14,049 nucleotides of DNA from DATGKD01 sp035294855 (GCA_035294855.1 DATGKD010000275.1:1-14049), one strand, 5' to 3'. Counted from the first letter of the stretch, positions 1 to 6,902 are shown. Program-made: numbers and translations. Notes: a model not told the origin generated them from the letters alone.

Positions 1-690
1 GACCACGGCCTGGGCCTGGCCGTAGCCCTGCAGCTCGTTGGAGAGCGAGCCCTGCCCGGTGAAGAACTGGATGTTGAGCTTGCGCCCGTAGAACTGGAAG
101 TGCGTGTTGAAGTACTGCGCGAGCGCTTGGATGGTCCGCTGGTTGTCGGCGTTGGTGTCGCGCAGCTGCGCACCGGCCAGCGTGGCGAGTGTCTGCTGGA
201 AGCTCTGGTCGGTGGTGAGGCGGACGGTCACGTTGATGGTGGTGCCGCTCACGCCCGGGGCACCCGTCGGCCCGCCGTTCGAGCCCTGGAAGGTGATGCA
301 CGGCGGCGAGTACGGGTCGCCCGGGATCTGGAGCGCCTGACCGGAGCAGGGCTGGGTCTTGCCGGGGAGGGTGACGGTGCCCCCGGCGCTCCCGGCCGTG
401 GCGCCCTTGCCCGCCGTGCCGGCAGCCGCCGAGCCCGCGCTGCCGGCGGCCGCTCCTCCCGCTCCCGCCGTTCCGGCCGCCGGCCCCGACGCGCCGCCGC
501 CGGCTCCGTAGTTCCCGATGGCCGCGTTGGCGTTCTTGGCGACGCGGCTGGGCACGAGCACCGAGACCAGCGCCACCACGAGGACGAGCACGGCGACCGG
601 CCCGTACCCACGGAACAGGCGGCTCGCCACCGGGAACGCGCCGGTAGGGGGCCGGTGGGAGCCGTTCCCGGCCCCGCTCAACGTCGTCAA
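1..690 (-). CDS. ABC-type substrate-binding protein, N-terminal part (3' end outside window)
   Basis: This frame is open for 230 codons and runs off the left edge, so the C-terminus is missing. I chose the TTG at 690-688 because GAGGAG (702-697) lies six bases before it, and that GAGGAG also encodes the last two Glu codons of the upstream gene. Residues 1-29 are cytoplasmic-like, 30-47 form a hydrophobic anchor or signal segment, and about 61-105 are an Ala/Gly/Ser-rich spacer. Cys115 and Cys131 flank a Pro-rich stretch. From about residue 140 (GTTINVTVRLT) the sequence resembles the start of the periplasmic-binding fold of branched-chain amino-acid-type receptors, including FYGRKLNIQFFTGQGS. 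By family such proteins capture small solutes outside the membrane for an ABC importer, but no permease or ATPase gene is visible here. The family call rests on resemblance only. The CDS itself is well supported by codon use and coupling. Confidence 0.72.
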   Translation of the reverse strand, partial: MTTLSGAGNGSHRPPTGAFPVASRLFRGYGPVAVLVLVVALVSVLVPSRVAKNANAAIGNYGAGGGASGPAAGTAGAGGAAAGSAGSAAAGTAGKGATAGSAGGTVTLPGKTQPCSGQALQIPGDPYSPPCITFQGSNGGPTGAPGVSGTTINVTVRLTTDQSFQQTLATLAGAQLRDTNADNQRTIQALAQYFNTHFQFYGRKLNIQFFTGQGSLSNELQGYGQAQAVV

Positions 691-693
691 GGG

Positions 694-2256
694 TTACTCC
701 TCGAAGGTGATGGTGCGCTGCGCGATGCGCATCTTTCGCCGGTCGGCCTCGACCAGGAATGCGAGGAGCCCCAGTCCGGCGAGGCCGGTGGCGAGGAGAG
801 GCCCGCTGGCCGCCACGTTGCTGAAGGGACCGAGACCGCGCGCCGCGCCCCCGCTATTTCCGCCGCCCTGCCCGCCGGCCGCCCCACCCGACGACCCCGG
901 CGTCGTGCCGGTGAGCGATCCTGCCGACCCCAGGCTCCCGGCCGACCCGAGCGTCCCGGCGGTCAGGTCGGTCGAGCCCGGAGTGTTCAGGGAACCCAGG
1001 CCGAGCGCGGCCAGGTTGTAGGTGTTGGGAGGGAGCACCGAGCTCGTGGCGTTCACCCCGCCGAACGCGGTGTTGAAGTACCCCCCGCCGTCGAAGGCGG
1101 CGACCGTGATGTCGAGGACGGTGATGGGGGTGTCGGACTGGCACAGCGCCTGCGCGAGCTGCTGGCCGTTGGGACCGGTCTCGGCCTGGCCCAATTGGTT
1201 GAACGGCGCCTGGTCGGCGGAGAACCCATTCTCCAGGCCGTTGGTCACCTGGAAGTACCCGGGCTGGGCCGCGTTGATCGGCGTGGTCAGCAGCTGGTCG
1301 CGCGCCGGGCTGGGCACCCACGCGATCTCGAGCGGTGTGACGGTCTCGATCCCCTGGACCACTTTCGACTGCGGGAGGTTGACCTGGATCCCGATGCCGC
1401 TGAGGGCGGAGTTGATGGCGTCCTGGAGCTGCGAGAGGTCGCTCGGGTTCGAGACCGGCGTGCCGCCGATGACGGCGTTGCCGATCGTGAACGAACCCGA
1501 GGGCTGGCCGCCGGTCGGGGAAAGCGCCTCCCAGTGCAGCCCGTCGAGATGCACGGTGCCCGCACCGATGTCGAGCGACTTGATGTCGGAGGTGGCGCCC
1601 GCCTCGTTGACGCCGTTCACCTGGCCCGACCAGCTCTTCGTGTGCAGGCCAGACACCGCGAAACCCTGGGTGGGGTCGCCGACCGGGCCGGCGAAGCTGG
1701 TGTCCGCCTCGCCGTACGGGTCGCCGTTGGCGCGCACGAACTCCGTGGCGAAGTAGTTCTGCTTGCCCGGTCCCCGGGTCTGACCCTGGTCCGCGCCCTG
1801 CGCGCCGGTCTCGGTCTGGAGCGGGTCCGGCACCGCCCCGGCGACGTTCGGGTCGGCCGGCTTGCCGCAGTTGTCGCCCTTCATCGATACGCCGATGGAG
1901 CCCAGGTCGAGGCCCTGGGACTGCGCCCGGGCGAAGGTGTTCGTGTGGCCGGCGAGCGCCTCGCCGAACACGGTGCCCACCGCGAGGGACCCTTCGTGCG
2001 GGGTCACCTGGAGCGACTGCGCGTAGGAGCTGCCCTGGCCCGGGCTCGAGTCGGCGGCCGCCTTGCCCCCGCCGCCGAGGGCGGCCACACCGCCCACGAT
2101 GCAGATCCCTGACAGCGCGCCGACGACGCGACGGTTGCGGCGGCGCCGCGCCGTCGCTGCGTCGACGACCGTGTCCCCCGAACGGCGTCCGTTCCGTTTC
2201 CCACCCCGAACGGCCTGCCGCTGGAAGACGCTCCGAGTTTCCCCCTCGAGCATCAC
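694..2256 (-). CDS. Secreted, membrane-anchored protein of unknown function
   Basis: This 520-residue protein belongs to no family I recognise. The start is GTG (2256) or the adjacent ATG (2253). An in-frame TGA lies upstream with no start codon between, so no longer start is possible. An Arg-rich segment (37-43) precedes a hydrophobic segment (about 44-61), like a signal peptide or anchor. The mature part (about 70-420) is rich in Gly, Asn, Thr and Gln and low in Cys, as in extracellular beta-structured proteins. A Gly/Ser/Ala low-complexity linker with a GSLGSAGSL repeat follows. A second hydrophobic segment (about 485-503) and a basic tail then suggest a C-terminal membrane anchor. It resembles a sortase substrate in layout, but I see no LPxTG-like motif. 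Its stop codon abuts the ribosome site of the substrate-binding gene, so the two proteins are probably made together. One possibility is a surface protein that presents or shields that receptor, but this is inference. Confidence 0.85.
   Translation of the reverse strand: MMLEGETRSVFQRQAVRGGKRNGRRSGDTVVDAATARRRRNRRVVGALSGICIVGGVAALGGGGKAAADSSPGQGSSYAQSLQVTPHEGSLAVGTVFGEALAGHTNTFARAQSQGLDLGSIGVSMKGDNCGKPADPNVAGAVPDPLQTETGAQGADQGQTRGPGKQNYFATEFVRANGDPYGEADTSFAGPVGDPTQGFAVSGLHTKSWSGQVNGVNEAGATSDIKSLDIGAGTVHLDGLHWEALSPTGGQPSGSFTIGNAVIGGTPVSNPSDLSQLQDAINSALSGIGIQVNLPQSKVVQGIETVTPLEIAWVPSPARDQLLTTPINAAQPGYFQVTNGLENGFSADQAPFNQLGQAETGPNGQQLAQALCQSDTPITVLDITVAAFDGGGYFNTAFGGVNATSSVLPPNTYNLAALGLGSLNTPGSTDLTAGTLGSAGSLGSAGSLTGTTPGSSGGAAGGQGGGNSGGAARGLGPFSNVAASGPLLATGLAGLGLLAFLVEADRRKMRIAQRTITFEE
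697..702 (-). promoter_or_regulatory. Ribosome binding site GAGGAG that fixes the TTG start
   Basis: GAGGAG forms the last two codons of the upstream gene, is followed at once by its TAA stop, and sits six bases before the TTG at 690. This geometry supports translational coupling of the two secreted proteins and decides the otherwise overlooked TTG start. Confidence 0.7.
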
Positions 2257-2365
2257 GAGCAGAACGTTCCGCCGAGCCCGTTCTTCCGATCGTTGTGAGA
2301 ACTGTGATCATTCCCCTTGGACCAGGAGCGTCGGTAACGTGGCGGGCCGACGGGGAGGAGCCGAC
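2257..2365. promoter_or_regulatory. Divergent intergenic region
   Basis: This 109-base gap holds the 5' leaders of the minus-strand secreted pair and the plus-strand cyclic-nucleotide-binding gene. On the plus strand a TAACGT hexamer (2335-2340) fits an actinobacterial -10 box, with GGGGAGGAG (2352-2360) as a strong ribosome site before the GTG at 2366. I see no convincing -35 at standard spacing. Two direct TGTGA copies (2294-2298 and 2303-2307) lie between the genes and are not arranged as a normal CRP palindrome. I see no clear -10 for the minus-strand gene. Confidence 0.35.
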
Positions 2366-2806
2366 GTGGCCATCTCGACGTGGAACCGCACTCGCAAGGT
2401 CGAGCTCCTCGGCCAGATGCCGCTGTTCTCGGCGTGCAGCCAGCGCCAGCTGGGCATGGTGGCCGCCCTGACCATCCCGGCCGAGTTGCCGGCGGGGATG
2501 GTCCTCACCCGTCAGGGCGCATCGGGGGGTCTCGCCTACGTGATCGCCTGGGGACGCGCCGAGGTGCTGCGTTCCGGCAAGCGCCTGGCGACCCTCGGTC
2601 CCGGTGACGTGGTGGGCGAGCTGTCGTTGCTCGACGGCGAGCCCCGGTCGGCCACGGTCAAGGCGATGACAGACCTGCAGGTGCTCGAGCTCGACGGTCG
2701 TGACCTGCAGAGGCTCATGAAGAAGGCGCCTTCGGTGGTGCGCAAGCTCATGGAGGCGATGGCCGGACGACTGCGCGACATGGACAAGCTGACCGCCGGG
2801 CTGTGA
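2366..2806 (+). CDS. Stand-alone cyclic nucleotide-binding domain protein
   Basis: This is a 146-residue protein with one CRP/PKA-type cNMP-binding beta-roll. The GTG at 2366 is chosen because GGGGAGGAG lies just upstream and because the family usually begins shortly before the LLGQMPLFSACS segment (residues 14-25). The phosphate-binding cassette is VGELSLLDGEPRSATV at 83-98. It keeps the Glu (85) that normally contacts the ribose hydroxyl and the Arg-Ser (94-95) that contact the cyclic phosphate, so ligand binding is plausible. The C-terminal helix (about 112-140) resembles the CRP C-helix. The protein stops there, with no helix-turn-helix, kinase or channel domain. It is probably a cytoplasmic sensor acting on a partner, and the partner is not identifiable from this window. 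It is transcribed away from the secreted pair and converges on the DUF2142 gene. The family call is firm and the role is unknown. Confidence 0.88.
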   Translation: MAISTWNRTRKVELLGQMPLFSACSQRQLGMVAALTIPAELPAGMVLTRQGASGGLAYVIAWGRAEVLRSGKRLATLGPGDVVGELSLLDGEPRSATVKAMTDLQVLELDGRDLQRLMKKAPSVVRKLMEAMAGRLRDMDKLTAGL

Positions 2807-2812
2807 CGCGGG

Positions 2813-2831
2813 TCGAGCGCCGTGCGCTCGA
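2813..2831. terminator. Hairpin between convergent genes
   Basis: TCGAGCGC and GCGCTCGA form a perfect 8-bp stem around a CGT loop, seven bases after the stop of the cNMP-binding gene. Only a short TT follows, so it is at best a weak or T-poor terminator. It is symmetric and could serve both converging genes. Confidence 0.45.
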
Positions 2832-2851
2832 TTCCGTCGAACGTCGCACGG

Positions 2852-4390
2852 TCATAGGGCAAACGCCGGTTCCGTCGGCTGAGTCCGGGCTCCTTTTCTG
2901 GCGGCCGTCGGCGGCTCCGTCGTTGCGAGGTACCAGAGGAACGCCGTGAACAGCGCCGACCCCGCCAGGTAGCCGAGCGTCAGGGTGAGTGCTCCCCATG
3001 GCGGGCTCCACGGGCCGTGGAAGTAGTCGAGGGGACCTGTCACGCCGACGGTGTAGCGCCGGAGGGCTTCGGCAAAAGCGAGGAAGCTCCCCAGCGTGAT
3101 GCCGACGCCCAGGACGACGGTCAGGCGCGATCGCATGCTCGTCATTGCTGTCGAGTGGTCGATCAAGACGGCTGCCACGAGGGGGATCCCGATGGCGAGA
3201 GGAATCGTGTACCGGCCGTCCCAGATGAAGCCGACGCTCCTGGCACGCGCGTATTCGACGAGCACTGGCACGAAGACGACGAGCACGACCAGGAGGCCCA
3301 GTACGAATGCGCGGCGAAGTCGCGAGCAGGCAAGTGCGAGGAGAAGAAGGGCACCCGAGGCGACAGACCAGGACACGTAGGTGAGAAGTGGCGAAGCGGT
3401 GTCGTCACCGAACGTTCCCACCATCTGGTGGAACCAGAATCCCCAACTGCCGAAGGCCGTGGCGAAGATCTGCCCGCCGGTTTCGCCGGGTGTCACCTGA
3501 GCCCCGGACGGGGGGACGTCCAGCGCGTGCTGGGTGAACAGCCACACGATGGCGAAGGCGGTCGCGGCCAGCGCGACGAGTGCCGCCCACCGGACGTCTC
3601 TTCGCCCGAGGAGGCGGAGAACCGGTCGCGGGCCAGCAAGGAGTGCCACCACCACAAGGATCAGGGCGGCCCACAAAGGCGACAGCGGCCGGGTCAAGAC
3701 CAACACGCAGATGCTCGTAGCCATGATGACGATGAGCCCGCGAGGCGGATCATCGATCCTTTCGAGCGCCAGAACCAGGCCCGAGCACCACAGGCACAGC
3801 GCCGCCGAGATCTCCAAACCGCTGGGGTTCACCACGCTCGCGCAGTACAGAGCCGTCGGCGTCAGAGCGACGAGGATGCCGAGCAACAGCAGGCGGCTCT
3901 TGGACCAGACGACGACAACCGCGACGGCCAATGCGACGAACAACGCGCTGACGAGATCGCTCACGAAACGCATGAGATACAGGCCAGCGGTGGACGTCGT
4001 CGCCGCGCTCGGCCAGCCCACCACCGCGTAGTAGAGGGGCGGATATCGCCCCACGTACGTCGCGACCGGAACGACGGCGCGCGAATGACCGATGTGTTCG
4101 CACGAAGCAGGAACGGTGTCCTTGAAGGCAAAGCACGGAAACGGCATGGCGCCGTCGCTGTAGAGGCGGGGCGCATTCACGGCCGTCCAGGCATCGCTCC
4201 TGCCGTGCATCGTCCATCCGACGACCTGTCCCCGCCACAGCGAGACCGTTCGATCGACGTGGGCGGTTTCGTCAGGCCCGGCGAACAGCGGCGTGGCGAG
4301 GCTCCACGCCAACATCATGAGGAATGCCAAGGCGAAGGCAGTGGCGAAGACGCGCCAGGGCTTGGCAGAGACCACTGAGATTCGTTTCAT
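2852..4390 (-). CDS. DUF2142 family multi-pass membrane protein
   Basis: This 512-residue protein has about ten to twelve hydrophobic segments along its whole length. After the first segment (about 14-33) comes AGPDETAHV (37-45), and RYPPLYYAVVG follows at 115-125. This pairing of a PDE-x-x-H loop with a YPPLYY element is what I recognise as DUF2142, a family that resembles GT-C glycosyltransferases and often occurs in polysaccharide loci. In GT-C enzymes an acidic first-loop residue is catalytic, so Asp40 and Glu41 are the candidates. The ATG at 4390 gives the N-terminus expected for the family, though no strong ribosome site precedes it. The C-terminus is short, basic and Thr/Pro-rich. The gene is divergent from a secreted glycoside hydrolase, which supports a role in surface glycan or lipid-linked sugar transfer. 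The actual donor and acceptor are unknown. Codon use is visibly less GC3-biased than in flanking genes. Confidence 0.85.
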   Translation of the reverse strand: MKRISVVSAKPWRVFATAFALAFLMMLAWSLATPLFAGPDETAHVDRTVSLWRGQVVGWTMHGRSDAWTAVNAPRLYSDGAMPFPCFAFKDTVPASCEHIGHSRAVVPVATYVGRYPPLYYAVVGWPSAATTSTAGLYLMRFVSDLVSALFVALAVAVVVVWSKSRLLLLGILVALTPTALYCASVVNPSGLEISAALCLWCSGLVLALERIDDPPRGLIVIMATSICVLVLTRPLSPLWAALILVVVALLAGPRPVLRLLGRRDVRWAALVALAATAFAIVWLFTQHALDVPPSGAQVTPGETGGQIFATAFGSWGFWFHQMVGTFGDDTASPLLTYVSWSVASGALLLLALACSRLRRAFVLGLLVVLVVFVPVLVEYARARSVGFIWDGRYTIPLAIGIPLVAAVLIDHSTAMTSMRSRLTVVLGVGITLGSFLAFAEALRRYTVGVTGPLDYFHGPWSPPWGALTLTLGYLAGSALFTAFLWYLATTEPPTAARKGARTQPTEPAFAL

Positions 4391-4473
4391 CAGTAGCCCG
4401 ACTCGCCGTGAGGCGTCACTCGCTGAGTCCGTGATGGAGTGGGCAGTCTACGCCGCGAACTCATCAAAATTGG

Positions 4474-4501
4474 TTGTCCGCCTTCATGTGACTGCTATGT
4501 T
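4474..4501 (+). promoter_or_regulatory. Candidate promoter of the secreted hydrolase gene
   Basis: TTGTCC and TATGTT lie 16 bases apart in an A/T-richer patch about 105 bases before the chosen start. The match is moderate. Initiation near 4508 would fall inside the outer stem of the leader structure, which weakens either this promoter or that structure. Confidence 0.28.
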
Positions 4502-4504
4502 GGC

Positions 4505-4550
4505 GCCGACGGGGAGTTCCCGAACTAACGGGACCTTCGACCCTGTCGGC
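4505..4550 (+). promoter_or_regulatory. Foldable leader element upstream of the hydrolase gene
   Basis: GCCGACGGGG (4505-4514) pairs with CCCTGTCGGC (4541-4550) over ten positions, including one G-U pair. Inside, TCCCG (4518-4522) pairs with CGGGA (4529-4533) around an AACTAA loop. The two stems are separated by an asymmetric internal loop. The element is followed by GGAGGATGG at 4551-4559. I cannot assign it to a known riboswitch class. It may be a regulatory leader, an RNA stabiliser or a DNA operator. Confidence 0.35.
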
Positions 4551-4606
4551 GGAGGATGGCGGGGATCCACCCTTGAAGGGTTGGGTTCTCGGCCTTGGGG
4601 GCGGTG

Positions 4607-6274
4607 ATGGAGTTCCGGGTGGACGGCGTGCCGACGATGGGCGCCTTGGCGTCCCGTCGTCGGGAAGCGACGCGACAGCGACCTCGCTCACGTCGCCGAG
4701 CCGTGTTCGCCATCGTGCTCGCGGTCGCTCTTTCGCTCGTGCTCCCGGGGGTCTTGTCGCAGCAATCAGCCCAGGCGGCTGTCCGACACCCGAAGACCCC
4801 CTCCACGCTGACGTTCCATGCCAACGGCTACTTCCAGGTCGCCAAGAAGGGGCGCCATTGGTACTTCGTGACGCCCCAAGGCGCACCCTTCTACGCGGCG
4901 GCGATCGACACCGTCACGGCGCAGGGCGACATCGACCAGACCACGGGCCAGTGTCCGTACTGTCAGGCCGTTGCCGCCAACTACCCGAACCTCGCTGCTT
5001 GGGATTCGACCACACTGTCCCGGCTTCGCTCCTGGGGGGTCACCACGCTGGGCTCGTTCTCTGATTACCAGTCGCTCGGCTCGCAGATGCCCTACGAGGT
5101 GTCGTTGTCCATGGCGAGCGGCAACGACTGGTTCGAGCCCTCGTTCGTCACGCACGCCGACCAAGTCGCCGCCACTCAGGTGGCACCGCTGGCGAACGAT
5201 CCGAACGTCGTGGGCTTCTTCACCGACACCGAGATCACCTGGGGTCCTCCGAATATCCCCGATACGCTCTTGGACGAATACATGCGTTTGCCCGCGGGCT
5301 CACCGGGTCTCGCCGTCGCCCAGCAATACGCCGGCAATCCCAGTGGATTCCTCTTCGCGCTGGCCACTCGCTACTTCCAGGTGACGACGGCGGCGATTCG
5401 TCAATACGACCCGAACCACCTGATCCTGGGAGTGAAAGCCGAAGGGCAGGAGATCCAGCCCCAGCTCCTGGAGGCCGCCCGGCCGTATGTGGACGTCTTC
5501 AGTCTCGAGGATTACGAGCTCCAGCCCGGCCTCGCTTCGCTGGTGCACTTCCTCTACCCCTACTACCTGCCGGTCCAAGCCAACCTCGCCGATTTCTACA
5601 AGTATGCAAAGCGTCCACTTTTGATCGGTGAATACGCTTTCATTGCGACGGGTCCGCAGGATCCGAACACCCATCCTGGCATTTATCTCCTCTCTCCCGA
5701 TCAGCAGTCACGCGCCACGGCGTTCGAGAACTACATCGCTCCGCTGTACGAGAACGCGCCGTGGGTTGTCGGCGACAGCTGGTTCGAATGGTTCGACGAG
5801 CCCGCCGGCGGCCGTCCGGGGGACAACGAAAACGACAACTTCGGGATGGTGAACATCCAGGACCAGCCGTACCCGACCATGGTGAGTGCGATGCAACTCA
5901 TGCACTCGGTGATCTCGAGCCGGGTCGTGCAGCCTGGTTCACAATGCGGCTCGTGGACGAACAGCGGTGGCGGGGTCACGTGCAACGTCGTCGTGCCGGG
6001 TCAGACGTATCCGATCGCGGTGGTCACCACCACGCTGCCGGCCGGGGTGGTGGGACAGCGTTATTCGAGCGCCGTCTACGCCGGGGGCGGCCGTCCGCCG
6101 TATCACTACAGCATCGTGAACGGCTCCCTGCCCCCGGGTCTCCGGTTCAGTGGCAGGAACGACTCGATTTCGGGAACACCGAGGCAAGCCGGCACCTTCT
6201 CCTTCACCGTGCACGTCGCAGACTCGGCGGGATCGGTAGCCGCGACCCAGATGTTGTCGATCAGTGTCACCTGA
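4607..6274 (+). CDS. Secreted agarase-like glycoside hydrolase with C-terminal Ig-like domain
   Basis: The protein has 555 residues from the ATG at 4607. Other in-frame starts are TTG 4595, GTG 4604 and ATG 4637; GGGGG at 4597-4601 favours 4604 or 4607. An Arg-rich region, a hydrophobic core (about 32-48) and an AQA site (55-57) give a signal peptide, so the enzyme is exported. Residues about 65-440 resemble a clan GH-A TIM barrel of the agarase type. The N-terminus has GRHWYFVTPQGAPFYAAAID, and VGFFTDTEITWG contains the likely acid/base Glu209. RPLLIGEYAF contains the likely nucleophile Glu342, and a C-terminal region combines WFEWFDEP with GDNENDNFGMVNIQDQPY, as in GH50-like enzymes. Residues about 470-555 are a putative Ig (He_PIG) domain with SLPPGLRF, SISGTPRQAGTFSF and HVADSAG. 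The polysaccharide substrate is unknown. A small secreted protein gene follows 43 bases downstream, probably co-transcribed. Confidence 0.86.
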   Translation: MEFRVDGVPTMGALASRRREATRQRPRSRRRAVFAIVLAVALSLVLPGVLSQQSAQAAVRHPKTPSTLTFHANGYFQVAKKGRHWYFVTPQGAPFYAAAIDTVTAQGDIDQTTGQCPYCQAVAANYPNLAAWDSTTLSRLRSWGVTTLGSFSDYQSLGSQMPYEVSLSMASGNDWFEPSFVTHADQVAATQVAPLANDPNVVGFFTDTEITWGPPNIPDTLLDEYMRLPAGSPGLAVAQQYAGNPSGFLFALATRYFQVTTAAIRQYDPNHLILGVKAEGQEIQPQLLEAARPYVDVFSLEDYELQPGLASLVHFLYPYYLPVQANLADFYKYAKRPLLIGEYAFIATGPQDPNTHPGIYLLSPDQQSRATAFENYIAPLYENAPWVVGDSWFEWFDEPAGGRPGDNENDNFGMVNIQDQPYPTMVSAMQLMHSVISSRVVQPGSQCGSWTNSGGGVTCNVVVPGQTYPIAVVTTTLPAGVVGQRYSSAVYAGGGRPPYHYSIVNGSLPPGLRFSGRNDSISGTPRQAGTFSFTVHVADSAGSVAATQMLSISVT

Positions 6275-6317
6275 AACTCTCCATATTCGATTTCCACTCA
6301 CAACTAAGGGAGATGCC

Positions 6318-6791
6318 ATGCGCCGAATCGTCATGGTCCTGTTGGCGGGGGCCACCGCTTTCGCGGTGCCCACAACCGTTGTCGCCTTGTCCGGAGCCGT
6401 GCCGGCTTCGGCGGCCAGCAGTCTGACCTGCCCCAAGCTCAAGGTCGCCGCCGGCGGTGTGGTGACGATCTCCAAGTGCACGGTGCCCAGCGCCGACAAG
6501 AAGATCGACAAGAAGCTGACCGGCAACGTGGGCGCCCTGGAATCCGGGGGCACGCTCACCTGGGTTCCGAGCAACCAGACCGTCGTCATCGGCGCACCCC
6601 AGCTCACCACGCTCAGCCCCACGGGGATCTGTCCCAACAAGGCGGGTGAGGCGGCGTTCCTGGCAACCGGCCCCGTCACCGGAGGAACCTCGACCGTCAC
6701 CAATTCGACCGACACGTACTCGGCCACGGTCTGCCTGTCCGCGAAGGGCAAGATCTCGCTGGCCAAGGGCACCGGAGGCATAGCGTTCTAG
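6318..6791 (+). CDS. Small secreted four-cysteine protein of unknown function
   Basis: This 157-residue protein starts at ATG 6318, preceded by AGGGAG at good spacing; the longer in-frame extension overlaps the stop of the hydrolase gene and has no ribosome site. MRRIVMVLLAGATAFAVP and PASA-AS near residues 29-34 form a clear signal peptide. The mature chain of about 125 residues is Thr/Ser/Gly-rich and alternates hydrophobic and polar residues, as in a beta sandwich. It has four cysteines (38, 54, 105, 139), enough for two disulfides. A Lys-rich loop (about 60-66) stands out. I recognise no family. It lies 43 bases after the agarase-like hydrolase and before a strong terminator, so it is probably the last gene of a two-gene transcript. 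It may bind the same glycan or be a wall protein, but this is inferred from position only. Confidence 0.83.
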   Translation: MRRIVMVLLAGATAFAVPTTVVALSGAVPASAASSLTCPKLKVAAGGVVTISKCTVPSADKKIDKKLTGNVGALESGGTLTWVPSNQTVVIGAPQLTTLSPTGICPNKAGEAAFLATGPVTGGTSTVTNSTDTYSATVCLSAKGKISLAKGTGGIAF

Positions 6792-6852
6792 TAGGCGCCC
6801 AGCCGGAGCGGCGCACGCCGCATGAAACGGATCGACCGACAGACAACAAAGG

Positions 6853-6885
6853 GGCCCCACCCGATGCGGGTGGGGCCTCGGTTTT
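6853..6885. terminator. Intrinsic terminator closing the hydrolase transcript
   Basis: GGCCCCACCC (6853-6862) and GGGTGGGGCC (6868-6877) form a perfect 10-bp GC stem with a GATGC loop, followed by TCGGTTTT. It lies 61 bases after the small secreted gene. On the other strand the stem is followed by CCTTTGTTG, so it may also stop the convergent SRPBCC operon. Confidence 0.85.
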
Positions 6886-6902
6886 GGCAAGCCGAGCATG
6901 CG

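Larger units (their letters stand above)
4391..4606. other. Divergent intergenic region with foldable leader
   Basis: This 216-base non-coding stretch separates the DUF2142 gene (minus) from the hydrolase gene (plus) and is locally A/T-richer around 4460-4500. For the plus strand, TTGTCC (4474-4479) and TATGTT (4496-4501) are separated by 16 bases and form a plausible but unproven promoter. A paired structure lies at 4505-4550 and a 13-base palindrome, ACCCTTGAAGGGT, at 4569-4581. On the minus strand a TAGACT hexamer (4446-4451) could be a -10 box for the membrane protein, but I find no matching -35. Confidence 0.35.

Noticed and set aside
100..2112. Long plus-strand open frame opposite the two secreted genes
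   Set aside because: It is Arg/Gly/Ala-rich, has no family features, crosses the boundary of two well-supported minus-strand genes and reflects stop-poor GC-rich DNA.
2294..2310. Possible CRP-type operator with two TGTGA copies
   Set aside because: The copies are direct repeats nine bases apart rather than TGTGA-N6-TCACA. The neighbouring cNMP protein has no DNA-binding domain.
854..2311. Minus-strand open frame in another register over the secreted protein gene
   Set aside because: It is rich in Arg, Pro and Gly without hydrophobic pattern. The alternative frame has a signal peptide, a C-terminal anchor and coupling to the next gene.
3017..4378. Long plus-strand open frame opposite the DUF2142 gene
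   Set aside because: It encodes a highly charged chain of low plausibility, while the minus strand encodes clear membrane segments and family motifs.
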